A DNA stretch of 6,311 bases. Origin: Bacteroidales bacterium. GTDB taxonomy: Bacteria; Bacteroidota; Bacteroidia; Bacteroidales; F082. The stretch spans positions 1-6,311 of the forward strand of contig JAFWRA010000031.1 of the NCBI GenBank assembly GCA_017508895.1, read 5' to 3'. Each line of letters begins with the position of its first letter. Positions within the stretch are counted from its first letter, which is position 1. A model generated the notes under the pieces. The model saw only the letters and a list, made by a program, of their open reading frames with translations, made no database searches and had not been told where the DNA came from. Below are positions 1 to 6,102 of the stretch, in pieces. The translations under genes and the position numbers were made by a program.

Positions 1-1
1 A

Positions 2-91
2 GATGCTGACATGGCACAAGATGCGCCCAATGCCTTTGTGCTCGAACTGCAAATCGAGCATTTGAGCGGCAAGCGAGTGCGCGAAAAATAG
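2..91 (+). CDS. 3' end of an unidentified protein-coding gene (partial)
   Basis: An open frame runs in from the left edge and ends at TAG (89-91). It gives 29 residues, ending in LSGKRVREK. The tail mixes acidic and basic residues, and I do not recognise a family from so little. The stop lies 8 bp before the ATG of the glsA-like acyltransferase on the same strand, with no terminator or promoter-like element between, so co-transcription with the two lipid acyltransferase genes is likely. The frame assignment rests on that close packing and on an uninterrupted frame of only 29 codons, so it is plausible but not certain. Confidence 0.55.
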   Translation, partial: DADMAQDAPNAFVLELQIEHLSGKRVREK

Positions 92-99
92 ATAAAGAC

Positions 100-957
100 A
101 TGACAAAAGACTATTCATCGTTTGGACCAGCATACCGAAACTTCAAAGTGAAGGAGGGCGTTTATGTCCCTGAACCCGTTGAGGCGTTTTCAGCCGACAA
201 TCCCTTTACGAAGATGGCGCCTATACGAGGGGAGCTCAAGGATATTCGTTTTGACGGGACCTATACCTATCTTGATAAATCTTTGAGGTTCAAAATAGTG
301 AATACGGTCATCTATTTTATAACTTGGACGCTTGCTTTCCTTTTGAACTGGATCCGATATGGCCTCAAAATCGAAGGCCGCGAGAAAATACGCCAAAACC
401 GAAAGCTTTTCGACCATGGCGTGATGACGGTTTGCAACCATGTTTATCGTTGGGATATGATCAGTGTCATGCAGGCGATGCGTTTCAGGAAGGCATGGAT
501 TCCCATGTATGCCCAGCCTTTCAGAGGCAAAGACGGTTTTATCATGAAAGCCGTGGGAGGAATAGCCATCCCCGAAGAGCGCAGCGGGCTGAAAGCGTTC
601 GACGAAGCCATGGCCGAGTTGTGCGCCAACAACCAGTGGATTCACATCTTTCCTGAAAGCTGCAGCTGGAAATTCTATGCTCCGTTGCGTCCATTCAAAA
701 TAGGTGCTTTCAATATGGCTTATAGGCATTCGCTCCCAGTGATTCCCCTAGTGATCTCATTCAGGCCACGCACGGGATGGCGGAAGTTGTTCAGCAAAGA
801 CGAGCCCTTGGTTACCATCCATGTGGGCGATCCTATCCTACCCAACACAAACACACCTCGAAAAGAAGAGACAGCGCGGATGCGCGATCTTGCACATAAA
901 ACCATGCTTGATATGGCCGGTATCGTTTCCAACCCATGGCCTTCTTCAATCGATTGA
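100..957 (+). CDS. glsA: PlsC-family lysolipid O-acyltransferase, probable glycine-lipid O-acyltransferase GlsA
   Basis: This 285-residue protein belongs to the 1-acyl-glycerol-3-phosphate acyltransferase (PlsC/LPLAT) superfamily. Seen in the sequence: the catalytic HX4D block NHVYRWD at residues 113-119, the acyl-acceptor block around GGIAIPEERSG (153-163), FPES (184-187) in place of the usual FPEG, and the PVIPLVI block at 213-219. A hydrophobic stretch at about 66-86 should anchor it to the cytoplasmic face of the inner membrane. In the Bacteroides glycine-lipid pathway GlsA adds a second fatty acid to the hydroxyl of the N-acyl glycine made by GlsB. The glsB-like gene starts 12 bp downstream, which is why I prefer GlsA over a phosphatidic-acid-forming PlsC. 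An ornithine-lipid OlsA-like role is the main alternative. The ATG at 100 fits the family length and lies just after the upstream stop. Confidence 0.82.
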   Translation: MTKDYSSFGPAYRNFKVKEGVYVPEPVEAFSADNPFTKMAPIRGELKDIRFDGTYTYLDKSLRFKIVNTVIYFITWTLAFLLNWIRYGLKIEGREKIRQNRKLFDHGVMTVCNHVYRWDMISVMQAMRFRKAWIPMYAQPFRGKDGFIMKAVGGIAIPEERSGLKAFDEAMAELCANNQWIHIFPESCSWKFYAPLRPFKIGAFNMAYRHSLPVIPLVISFRPRTGWRKLFSKDEPLVTIHVGDPILPNTNTPRKEETARMRDLAHKTMLDMAGIVSNPWPSSID

Positions 958-969
958 AAACTAATCATT

Positions 970-2037
970 ATGACTACAAAAATCATTGATCCTGTACCCG
1001 TTGAACTGCTTAAAGCGGAACTCACCAAATCCAAAAAACTGGAAGACACCAACAAAGGGCACAACGAGTTGTATATCGTTACCTGGCAAGACTCTCCCAA
1101 TGTGGTTACGGAAATTGGAAGGCTACGCGAATTGACCTTCCGTGACGCGGGTGGCGCCACGGGCAACGCCCTGGATCTTGACGAGTACGACAAGATGGAG
1201 AATTCATACAAGCAACTGATCGTGTGGGATCCCGACAACGAAGCCATCATTGGTGGATACCGTTTCATGTTAGGTTCAGATGCCGTTATTGACGAAAAGG
1301 GTCAGCCGGTCTTGGCGAGTTCCCATCAGTTCCGTTTTTCCCAGAGGTTTATCGACGAATATCTGCCGCATGTCATTGAGCTGGGCCGCAATTTCGTGGC
1401 TCCTGAGTACCAGAGTTCAAAGAATGGCGCAAAGTCCATCTTTGCCTTGGACAATTTGTGGGATGGTCTTGTGGCTATTATCATGAAGAACCCTAACCTG
1501 CTCTATTACTTTGGAAAGATAACCGTTTATCCTTCATACGACCATATCACCAGAGACTTGATCTATCATTTTCTATGGAAGCATTTTGGCGACAAAGACG
1601 AACTTGTCCGTCCATGGGACGACCAGGCGCTCATGCCTAATTCCGATCCAGAGTTGATGAATTTGGTCTTAAACAAAGAGGATCCGATGGATGACTACAA
1701 AGAGCTGAGGGCTGCGGCTAAAATGAGGAACGTGCATATTCCTCCAAATTTCACTGCGTATATCTCCATCACTTCCCACATGATTATGTTCGGAACGGCA
1801 GTCAACACTTTAATGGACAACATAGAGGACTCCGCGGTGCTTATTCCGTTCGACAAGATCTACCATGAAAAGAAACGGCGCCATATCGGGGCTTATCTCC
1901 GGTTCTCTCTCGCAAAGAGGCGCAAGAATGTAGACTTGAACACCCCTGAAATGGAGGAACTGATGATAGACAATTGGTTGAATAAACGATACCACCAAGT
2001 AAAGCGTTTACTCAAAAAATCAGGCCGTATGTTCTAG
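970..2037 (+). CDS. glsB: GNAT-family lipid N-acyltransferase, probable glycine N-acyltransferase GlsB
   Basis: This 355-residue protein resembles the hemolysin/OlsB-type GNAT acyltransferases that move a 3-hydroxy fatty acyl group from acyl-ACP to an amino-acid amine. Visible family signatures are the early RLREL...F segment (51-58), the central strand IIGGYRFM (93-100), and ELGRNFVAPEY (137-147), equivalent to the ELGR-C-V-P-Y block of OlsB proteins. The rest (about 180-355) is helical and basic near the end (KRYHQVKRLLKKSGR), which suits contact with membrane lipid. In Bacteroides the GlsB/GlsA pair makes N-acyl glycine and then glycine lipids. The gene starts 12 bp after glsA, so the two are almost certainly one operon. 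Substrate choice (glycine versus ornithine or other) cannot be read directly from the sequence. There is no clear intrinsic terminator in the 43 bp before the convergent AraC gene. Confidence 0.82.
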   Translation: MTTKIIDPVPVELLKAELTKSKKLEDTNKGHNELYIVTWQDSPNVVTEIGRLRELTFRDAGGATGNALDLDEYDKMENSYKQLIVWDPDNEAIIGGYRFMLGSDAVIDEKGQPVLASSHQFRFSQRFIDEYLPHVIELGRNFVAPEYQSSKNGAKSIFALDNLWDGLVAIIMKNPNLLYYFGKITVYPSYDHITRDLIYHFLWKHFGDKDELVRPWDDQALMPNSDPELMNLVLNKEDPMDDYKELRAAAKMRNVHIPPNFTAYISITSHMIMFGTAVNTLMDNIEDSAVLIPFDKIYHEKKRRHIGAYLRFSLAKRRKNVDLNTPEMEELMIDNWLNKRYHQVKRLLKKSGRMF

Positions 2038-2080
2038 TCTAGAGAATCTTTCAATAATCTGCATTACCGTGTCCCGACTT

Positions 2081-2932
2081 TCAATCCGATGCTCGGAATT
2101 CCGTTGGTGACAATCCCGTTTCGCGCTTGAAATAGCGACTGAAACTGGCTTGTTCGCCAAAGCCTAACATATCGGCGATGGCTTGCACGGAGAGATCATG
2201 CCGTATATGCAGCAGCATTTTGGCTTCGGCTATGATTTTGATGCGAATCCAATAGGCAGCATTGTATCCCGTTTCTTGTTTGATGACTGCACTGAAGTAC
2301 TTAGGGGTTAAACAAGCCCTTTCCGCATAAAATCCCACATCATGGTGTTGGCGGAAATGCTGGATCAAGTCGGAATGAAACTGCATACTGACGCGTTTGT
2401 TGGGACTAGTCTCATTCAGTTTGTTTTTGCGGTAATGATTGAGCAACCGCAGTAAAAACTCCAGCAAACGTTTCATCAACATCCGACTGTCAGGGAGTTC
2501 GAGGCGCTTGATTTCGCGCATTCCCTCCACCACGTCTGTTATCATCCTGTATTCATGCCTGTCGAGTTTCACGCAGGGGTGCGACTCATAGCGATAGCGC
2601 AATTGATTGATGATTTGCAGCATGGGATCATCCAGTATTGAGGCATCAACTACAATCAGGGTGGCCAAGTAATCGCCGGTTTTACTCACCATGCAAAGCT
2701 GGTGATTGGGGAAAATAACACCCACAGTTTGTTTCTCTGAATAGTCGGATTGGTTATCATACATGAGTTGTATATATCCCCTGTGGCCAATACAGATGAC
2801 GTAATCGGGCGACACAAAAGGCTTGTCACCAGCGGGCAGTCCCTTAACGTTGTCAAGGACAACAATGCCTTCATCCTTAATCTTTTGAAGATTGGATAAC
2901 AACGGGTGAGGGGAAGATTGGTGTTCTTTCAT
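2081..2932 (-). CDS. AraC-family transcriptional regulator
   Basis: This 283-residue protein ends in a typical AraC/XylS DNA-binding domain with two helix-turn-helix units. The first is around residues 197-222 (YAERACLTPKYFSAVIKQE) and the second at 247-273 (LSVQAIADMLGFGEQASF followed by SRYFKRETG). The Asp/Gly-Phe of the second unit and the closing LSPTEFR are standard. Residues 1-170 form a poorly conserved, probably cupin-like sensing domain followed by a helical linker; no ligand can be deduced. It is convergent with glsB (43-bp gap) and divergent from the small-RNA/flavodoxin region, so it could act on the intergenic region, but no target is shown. The ATG at 2930-2932 is preferred because the next in-frame Met is residue 57 and would remove most of the sensor domain. 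No ribosome binding site is evident. Confidence 0.9.
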   Translation of the reverse strand: MKEHQSSPHPLLSNLQKIKDEGIVVLDNVKGLPAGDKPFVSPDYVICIGHRGYIQLMYDNQSDYSEKQTVGVIFPNHQLCMVSKTGDYLATLIVVDASILDDPMLQIINQLRYRYESHPCVKLDRHEYRMITDVVEGMREIKRLELPDSRMLMKRLLEFLLRLLNHYRKNKLNETSPNKRVSMQFHSDLIQHFRQHHDVGFYAERACLTPKYFSAVIKQETGYNAAYWIRIKIIAEAKMLLHIRHDLSVQAIADMLGFGEQASFSRYFKRETGLSPTEFRASD

Positions 2933-2936
2933 GTGG

Positions 2937-2969
2937 CAAAAATACTGAAATTATTCATAATCGAACAAC
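2937..2969 (-). promoter_or_regulatory. Possible promoter of the AraC-family gene
   Basis: On the minus strand a Bacteroidetes-type -7 element TATTTTTG occupies 2944-2937. A GTTG at 2969-2966 could serve as the -33 element, with a 21-bp spacer. The predicted start of transcription falls at or within a few bases of the ATG at 2932, which would make the message nearly leaderless. That is either real or a sign that this match is fortuitous. Confidence 0.4.
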
Positions 2970-3033
2970 AAGTTTTCGACTTTTTGCCAAATAATGCGCC
3001 CAAGATGACAACTTAGGTATCGATGCAGGTTTA

Positions 3034-3041
3034 TACTTTTG
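3034..3041 (+). promoter_or_regulatory. Bacteroidetes-type -7 promoter element for a candidate small RNA
   Basis: TACTTTTG matches TAnnTTTG exactly and is followed by GCAGG. It is the same octamer used 47 bp into the ohrR promoter module (6082-6089). No good TTTG/TTG -33 element is seen at the expected distance, so it would be weak or activator-dependent. The AraC-family gene transcribed away from it is a possible activator, which is inference only. Confidence 0.5.
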
Positions 3042-3047
3042 CAGGCA

Positions 3048-3176
3048 GATTTACCACCATAAAAAATGGTCATATATATAATGCAAAATAGGAGGCACAA
3101 ACTCCGTATGGAATGAATGATTTTCTTTAACATTTATTTTTTTTAAAGACATAGCCTCTTGACTATGTCTTTTTTT
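3048..3176 (+). ncRNA. Candidate small non-coding RNA (or orphan leader)
   Basis: Between a consensus -7 element (3034-3041) and a strong intrinsic terminator (3145-3176) lies about 130 bp with no convincing gene. It is AT-rich and contains two small hairpins: ACCAT/ATGGT (3056-3060 with 3066-3070, loop AAAAA) and GGAG/CTCC (3091-3094 with 3102-3105), the latter covering an AGGAGG at 3090-3095. Only very short ORFs exist, such as 16 codons from ATG 3066 to TGA 3116, and 9 codons from ATG 3117. The terminator closes this unit before the flavodoxin promoter, so it is not simply that gene's leader. I do not recognise an RNA family. The transcript start is estimated from the promoter element. Confidence 0.42.
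3145..3176 (+). terminator. Rho-independent terminator
   Basis: A perfect 10-bp stem, AAAGACATAG (3145-3154) with CTATGTCTTT (3163-3172), encloses the 8-nt loop CCTCTTGA and runs into a T tract through 3176. The minus-strand exit is A-rich after only three T, so it works mainly for rightward transcription. No gene on the + strand ends nearby (glsB ends 1.1 kb away with an opposite gene between), so it must serve a short transcript beginning in the 2933-3144 interval. Confidence 0.85.
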
Positions 3177-3190
3177 GCAATTATAGTTTA

Positions 3191-3243
3191 CTTGAAAAAA
3201 AAGCAAAGTATCGCTTGCGATATAAAAGAATTGTGTATTTTTG
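3191..3243 (+). promoter_or_regulatory. Promoter of the flavodoxin / phosphatase-barrel operon (copy A of a repeated module)
   Basis: The -7 element TATTTTTG is at 3236-3243 and the -33 TTG at 3215-3217, with an 18-bp spacer. The -33 lies in the middle of a palindromic operator (3208-3223). From CTTGAAAAAAAA at 3191 to TTTTGCATCG ending at 3248 the sequence is a near copy of the ohrR promoter at 6035-6094, with only a few substitutions and one- or two-base length changes. In both copies the module start is 81 bp from the gene's ATG. Confidence 0.8.
3208..3223. promoter_or_regulatory. Palindromic operator, probably for the OhrR/MarR-type regulator (copy A)
   Basis: GTATCGCTTGCGATAT has perfect 6-bp arms, TATCGC and GCGATA, around a TT centre. 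It differs by one base from the 16-bp palindrome in front of the OhrR-type gene (6053-6068). It covers the -33 element, so a bound protein would block RNA polymerase. MarR-family dimers bind palindromes of this size; assigning it to OhrR is inference from the shared element. Confidence 0.68.
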
Positions 3244-3271
3244 CATCGCAAATGGATTAAAATAAGACCTT

Positions 3272-3823
3272 ATGAAACGCATCGCATTGATTATTGCTGC
3301 CTGCTGCATAATACTAGCCGGCTGCGCACAAAACAACAACAAGAAAGAAAACAAAGAAGCTACACAAACCACCGAAACACAGGAGAACAAAGAAATGAAA
3401 ACCTTAATCGTTTACTTCTCGGCCACGGGAACCACCAAAGCGGCCGCCCAAAAGCTGGCGAAAGAATTCAACGCCGACCTCTATGAAATCACCCCCGAAC
3501 AGCCCTACACCGACGCCGACCTCGACTGGCGCGACAAGACCTCGCGTTCGACCATCGAGATGCAGGATAAGACCTCACGTCCCGCCATCCAAGGCCGCTG
3601 CGAGAACATCGCCGATTATGATGTCGTGTGGATCGGCTTCCCCGTGTGGTGGTACACCGCTCCGACCATCGTCAACACCTTCATCGAGGCCCACGACCTC
3701 AGCGGCAAGACCCTCAACGTGTTTGCCACTAGCGGCGGCAGCGACGTGAAAGGCTCGGCCAACGACCTCAAGAACGCCTATCCGCAATACACCTGGGGCG
3801 AGAGCAGGCTAATGAACGAATAA
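3272..3823 (+). CDS. Lipoprotein flavodoxin (Flavodoxin_4-like)
   Basis: This 183-residue protein has a lipoprotein signal with lipobox LAGC (Cys18), a low-complexity K/E/T/Q/N linker (about 19-41), then a flavodoxin domain from Met42. The FMN-phosphate loop SATGTTK follows the first strand (TLIVYF). WIGFPVWWYTAPT (about residues 124-136) and the FATSGGSD segment are typical of FMN-binding flavodoxins of Bacteroidetes. It should carry electrons, probably as FMN-bound protein attached to a membrane facing the periplasm. An in-frame ATG at 3395, preceded by AGGAG at 3381-3385, could give a cytosolic 142-residue form. The C-terminus stops at RLMNE, shorter than relatives, and after TAA the frame continues IDEFGEQI to a second stop at 3848-3850, suggesting recent loss of the normal tail. 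The core is more GC-rich than the linker. It is probably co-transcribed with the gene 30 bp downstream. Confidence 0.88.
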   Translation: MKRIALIIAACCIILAGCAQNNNKKENKEATQTTETQENKEMKTLIVYFSATGTTKAAAQKLAKEFNADLYEITPEQPYTDADLDWRDKTSRSTIEMQDKTSRPAIQGRCENIADYDVVWIGFPVWWYTAPTIVNTFIEAHDLSGKTLNVFATSGGSDVKGSANDLKNAYPQYTWGESRLMNE

Positions 3824-3853
3824 ATTGACGAATTTGGGGAACAAATCTAAATC

Positions 3854-5299
3854 ATGAAAAAACACATTTTCTTTATAGCCATCGCATTATTGGCGGGGCA
3901 ACTTTTTGCCCAACAAAATGTGGTGGCTCCGTATCTCACTGTCGAAGAACTACCCGACCTCATCAAATGTCTTCCTGCACCGCCCGCCTTCGACAGCCCC
4001 GAATTCTCATATGACGCGTTGCGATACCAATGGGGAAAGGCCCAACGTCTTGACCCAGAGCGCGCCGCCATCGCCAGACGCGATGCAGTATGGTCCTACG
4101 AAGCCCTCATAGCCGAGTTCAATATCCCCTTCGGACTGACCATCTCCAGAACGGAAACACCAGAGATTTGGAAACTATTAGAGACCAGCCTGGCCACCAC
4201 CGACCCAATGCGTGTGGCACCCAAGGCTTACTATCACAGATTGCGTCCTTTCGAGATGTACGAAGAGCATCTTTTGTCACCTGAGACAGAGGCCGAATTG
4301 AGAGGCGAAGGCAGCTATCCCTCAGGACACACGACTCGCGGTTGGTTGGCTGCACTGCTGTTGGCGGAAATCAATCCAGAAAGAGCCGACACCATCTTCG
4401 CTCGTGGCTGGATGTACGGCGAGAGTCGCGTCATCGAAGGCGCCCACTGGCAGAGCGACGTCGACGCATCGCGTGTGGCTGCCAGCATAGGCTTTTCGGC
4501 ATTACAAACCAGCGCAGCCTTCCACGAACAGATGGCAAAAGCCAAAACAGAGTTCAACACATTAAAGAACAGCCAAATCTGCGACCTCAGCCATGAACAA
4601 GACGAACTTCCTACCATTTCCGCCGACCGACCTGGTGCCCTGACTGGCACAGACGTGATGCCCCGCTACAAACTCCAATGGGAAACGGGGATAGGATATG
4701 AATCGATGGCTGACGGGCCACATACCCTTACCCTCAACAACACCTTGCTCAGGTTCGGCCTCTTCGAAAATGCCGAGATTCGAGTGGGGACCGATTTCCT
4801 GATGTTCAACGAAGGCCATGCCATGGAGCCCACGTTTGGCTTAGCTCCGCTTAGCGTGGGGATGAAGACTCGGTTCTATGAAGGCACAGGCCTGTTGCCC
4901 GCAGTGGCTCTATTGGCCGAGTTGAAGTCGCCGCATGTCGGGACGAAGGAACTGCTTCCACAACATCTCACGCCGTCATTGCACCTCTTGTTTGAACATA
5001 GCGTGAACGACTGGTTTTGCATCGGCTATAACGTTGGCGCGGAATGGGATGGTGAGACCGCCACTCCCACCACCTTCCTGGGGCTGGGACTGTATTTCGA
5101 CATCACGGAACAACTAGGCACCTTTGTGGAGACTTACAACTACATCCATCCGGATGACGCCAACCAATACCTGACGGAGTTCGGACTCACCTGGCTGGTG
5201 TCGCGCCGCGTACAACTCGACCTCGCCGCCGACCTTGACTTCCAAAACCTAGGGAAACATCACGTGATCAGCGGCGGTGTGTCCTGGCTGATTAATTAA
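3854..5299 (+). CDS. Class A acid phosphatase (PAP2 superfamily) fused to an outer-membrane beta-barrel-like domain
   Basis: This 481-residue exported protein has a signal peptide at 1-19. Residues about 25-235 are a PhoN-like class A non-specific acid phosphatase, with LPAPPAFDSPEF (40-51), then the catalytic set: K124...R131-P132 (KX6RP), PSGH (156-159) and S191-R192...H198...D202 (SRX5HX3D). All residues needed for vanadium-phosphatase-type chemistry are present. Residues about 254-481 start with ISADRPGALTG and continue as alternating amphipathic strands (TLLRFGLFENAEIRVGTDF, YNVGAEWDGETA, TEFGLTWLV) ending in SWLIN. They resemble the Bacteroidetes 'transporter'/phenol MetA-degradation-like barrel proteins that normally stand alone at about 250 residues. 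The phosphatase would thus be tethered to the outer membrane. The substrate is unknown. The gene follows the flavodoxin gene by 30 bp without a terminator, and its start ATG gives the signal peptide directly. Confidence 0.87.
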   Translation: MKKHIFFIAIALLAGQLFAQQNVVAPYLTVEELPDLIKCLPAPPAFDSPEFSYDALRYQWGKAQRLDPERAAIARRDAVWSYEALIAEFNIPFGLTISRTETPEIWKLLETSLATTDPMRVAPKAYYHRLRPFEMYEEHLLSPETEAELRGEGSYPSGHTTRGWLAALLLAEINPERADTIFARGWMYGESRVIEGAHWQSDVDASRVAASIGFSALQTSAAFHEQMAKAKTEFNTLKNSQICDLSHEQDELPTISADRPGALTGTDVMPRYKLQWETGIGYESMADGPHTLTLNNTLLRFGLFENAEIRVGTDFLMFNEGHAMEPTFGLAPLSVGMKTRFYEGTGLLPAVALLAELKSPHVGTKELLPQHLTPSLHLLFEHSVNDWFCIGYNVGAEWDGETATPTTFLGLGLYFDITEQLGTFVETYNYIHPDDANQYLTEFGLTWLVSRRVQLDLAADLDFQNLGKHHVISGGVSWLIN

Positions 5300-5319
5300 A
5301 CAGGAAAAGAGAGCGATAC

Positions 5320-5991
5320 TTACGCCCAGCTGAAATTCTCCTTCCCTGCCCCAATCTCGAAATGGCACTTGGCGATGCCAAAGTCGAGGGCAGCATAGCC
5401 GATGAACGAGAACTTCGCCTTGGCCTCCACGCGGTTGCCTTCATGCAGGATGAACTCGAACTTCTGCTGGTTGACGGCAGTAGGTGCTAGCAAAGCGGCT
5501 TCCATTCCCTTGCGGAACCATTCAGGCATGGCACCTTCAACGCGGCAGAAATGCTCGATGCCTTTCTTTTGTGGATGGGCATTGCCTTGGTTGACACCAT
5601 ATCCCAACGAAATCACGGCCACAAGCGATTCGCCTTCATACACCTGATATTGGTCGGGCTGCTTCTTGTAAGACAAGCCCACCCAACAGGTGTTCAAGCC
5701 GAGGGTCTGCGCCAACAGCACCACTTTCTCGCCGTAGTAACCGAGTTTTGTGTCCTCACCTTTCGGTCCGACAACGGCGATATAATTGCCGACCCCTTTG
5801 AACCCGCCATATTTCGCCATCCCGCTGGCAAAGGCTTTCGGCTCGTTAGTAACCAGTTGGAGGTGCAGTTGCCCCTCCTTATTGCATTCGTCAATCAAGG
5901 CCTGCAGCTGCGCGACCTTTTCCGATTCGATAGGTTTTTCCAAGTATTGCCTCACCGAGTGGCGGGCAATGATAGCTTCTTGTAGTGTCAT
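5320..5991 (-). CDS. Nitroreductase-family flavoprotein (TM1586-like)
   Basis: Read from ATG 5991 this is a 223-residue protein starting MTLQEAIIARHSVRQY, the usual N-terminal FMN-binding Arg region (RHSVR at 10-14) of nitroreductases. Further family features are GLNTCWVGL (98-106), SLGYG (128-132) and LLAPTAVNQQKFEF (167-180). The arrangement resembles the 'putative TM1586 nitroreductase' group. It should be a cytosolic FMN-dependent NAD(P)H oxidoreductase; the substrate cannot be inferred. The frame is open 8 codons further to a TTG at 6015, but that TTG sits inside the -7 promoter element, so ATG 5991 is the real start. It is divergent from the OhrR-type gene and convergent with the phosphatase-barrel gene (20-bp gap). 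The operator between the two divergent genes makes co-regulation by OhrR likely. Confidence 0.87.
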   Translation of the reverse strand: MTLQEAIIARHSVRQYLEKPIESEKVAQLQALIDECNKEGQLHLQLVTNEPKAFASGMAKYGGFKGVGNYIAVVGPKGEDTKLGYYGEKVVLLAQTLGLNTCWVGLSYKKQPDQYQVYEGESLVAVISLGYGVNQGNAHPQKKGIEHFCRVEGAMPEWFRKGMEAALLAPTAVNQQKFEFILHEGNRVEAKAKFSFIGYAALDFGIAKCHFEIGAGKENFSWA

Positions 5992-6012
5992 AATGCATTC
6001 ATTTACAAGTCG

Positions 6013-6020
6013 CAAAGATA
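6013..6020 (-). promoter_or_regulatory. -7 element of the nitroreductase promoter
   Basis: The minus strand reads TATCTTTG, a TAnnTTTG match, 21 bp upstream of ATG 5991. A leader of about 15-20 nt follows. No TTG-type -33 is seen at the right distance, where the sequence is an A/T tract (6021-6047). The 16-bp operator at 6053-6068 lies just upstream of where the -33 should be, so a protein there could repress or activate this promoter. Confidence 0.65.
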
Positions 6021-6034
6021 CAATTTTTTATTTT

Positions 6035-6089
6035 CTTGAAAAAAAATCAAAAATATCGCTTGCGATATAAAAATAAATGTGTACTTTTG
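6035..6089 (+). promoter_or_regulatory. Promoter of the OhrR-type gene (copy B of the repeated module)
   Basis: The -7 element TACTTTTG is at 6082-6089 and the -33 TTG at 6060-6062, with a 19-bp spacer. The module begins CTTGAAAAAAAA at 6035, as in copy A at 3191, and shares TATCGCTTGCGATATAAAA, TGTGTA and TTTTGCATCG with it. Such similarity over about 55 bp between promoters of unrelated genes points to duplication of a regulatory cassette rather than shared consensus elements only. Confidence 0.8.
6053..6068. promoter_or_regulatory. Palindromic operator for the OhrR/MarR-type regulator (copy B)
   Basis: ATATCGCTTGCGATAT is a perfect palindrome with 7-bp arms and a TT centre, lying over the -33 element of the ohrR promoter in the divergent nitroreductase-ohrR intergenic region. 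MarR-family regulators typically bind such a site in their own promoter. It is the best candidate for autoregulation. Protein identity is inferred from position and from the second copy at 3208-3223. Confidence 0.72.
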
Positions 6090-6090
6090 C

Positions 6091-6102
6091 ATCGTGAACG
6101 AT
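6091..6102. promoter_or_regulatory. Second, weaker palindrome at the ohrR transcription start
   Basis: ATCGT-GA-ACGAT has 5-bp arms and a 2-bp centre, and the right flank continues to ACGATAT, close to the GCGATAT half-site of the main operator. The centres of the two palindromes are 36 bp apart. It overlaps the expected transcription start. Copy A keeps only the left half here (ATCGC at 3245-3249), so this may be an auxiliary autoregulatory site. Confidence 0.4.

Noticed and set aside
190..729. 179-residue open frame on the - strand
   Set aside because: It is antisense to the acyltransferase gene, whose catalytic motifs are intact in the sense frame.
720..1268. 182-residue open frame on the - strand
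   Set aside because: It spans the glsA-glsB junction in antisense; the translated product is Ser-rich shadow sequence with no family features.
2164..2180. ATCGGCGAT palindrome resembling the operator
   Set aside because: It lies inside the AraC coding region, lacks the TT centre and full half-sites, and is far from any promoter.
3066..3116. 16-codon ORF within the candidate small RNA
   Set aside because: Its start codon is buried in a hairpin arm and no ribosome site precedes it; too short to call a gene without conservation data.
3051..3390. Overlapping minus-strand frames of 60-69 residues in the AraC-flavodoxin intergenic region
   Set aside because: They are low-complexity hydrophobic translations of AT-rich DNA that cross the terminator and the flavodoxin promoter, without a start signal.
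3530..3595. Apparent internal repeat DKTSR...DKTSR in the flavodoxin
   Set aside because: This doublet resembles the normal pattern of this flavodoxin family (two similar charged segments before the FMN-binding tryptophan region), so it is not a new repeat.
5551..5985. 144-residue open frame on the + strand
   Set aside because: It lies entirely antisense within the nitroreductase gene, whose motifs are clear, and shows no recognisable domain or promoter.
5992..6015. Extended nitroreductase start at TTG 6015
   Set aside because: The TTG lies inside the TATCTTTG -7 element, so it would not be in the mRNA; the protein from ATG 5991 begins like other nitroreductases.
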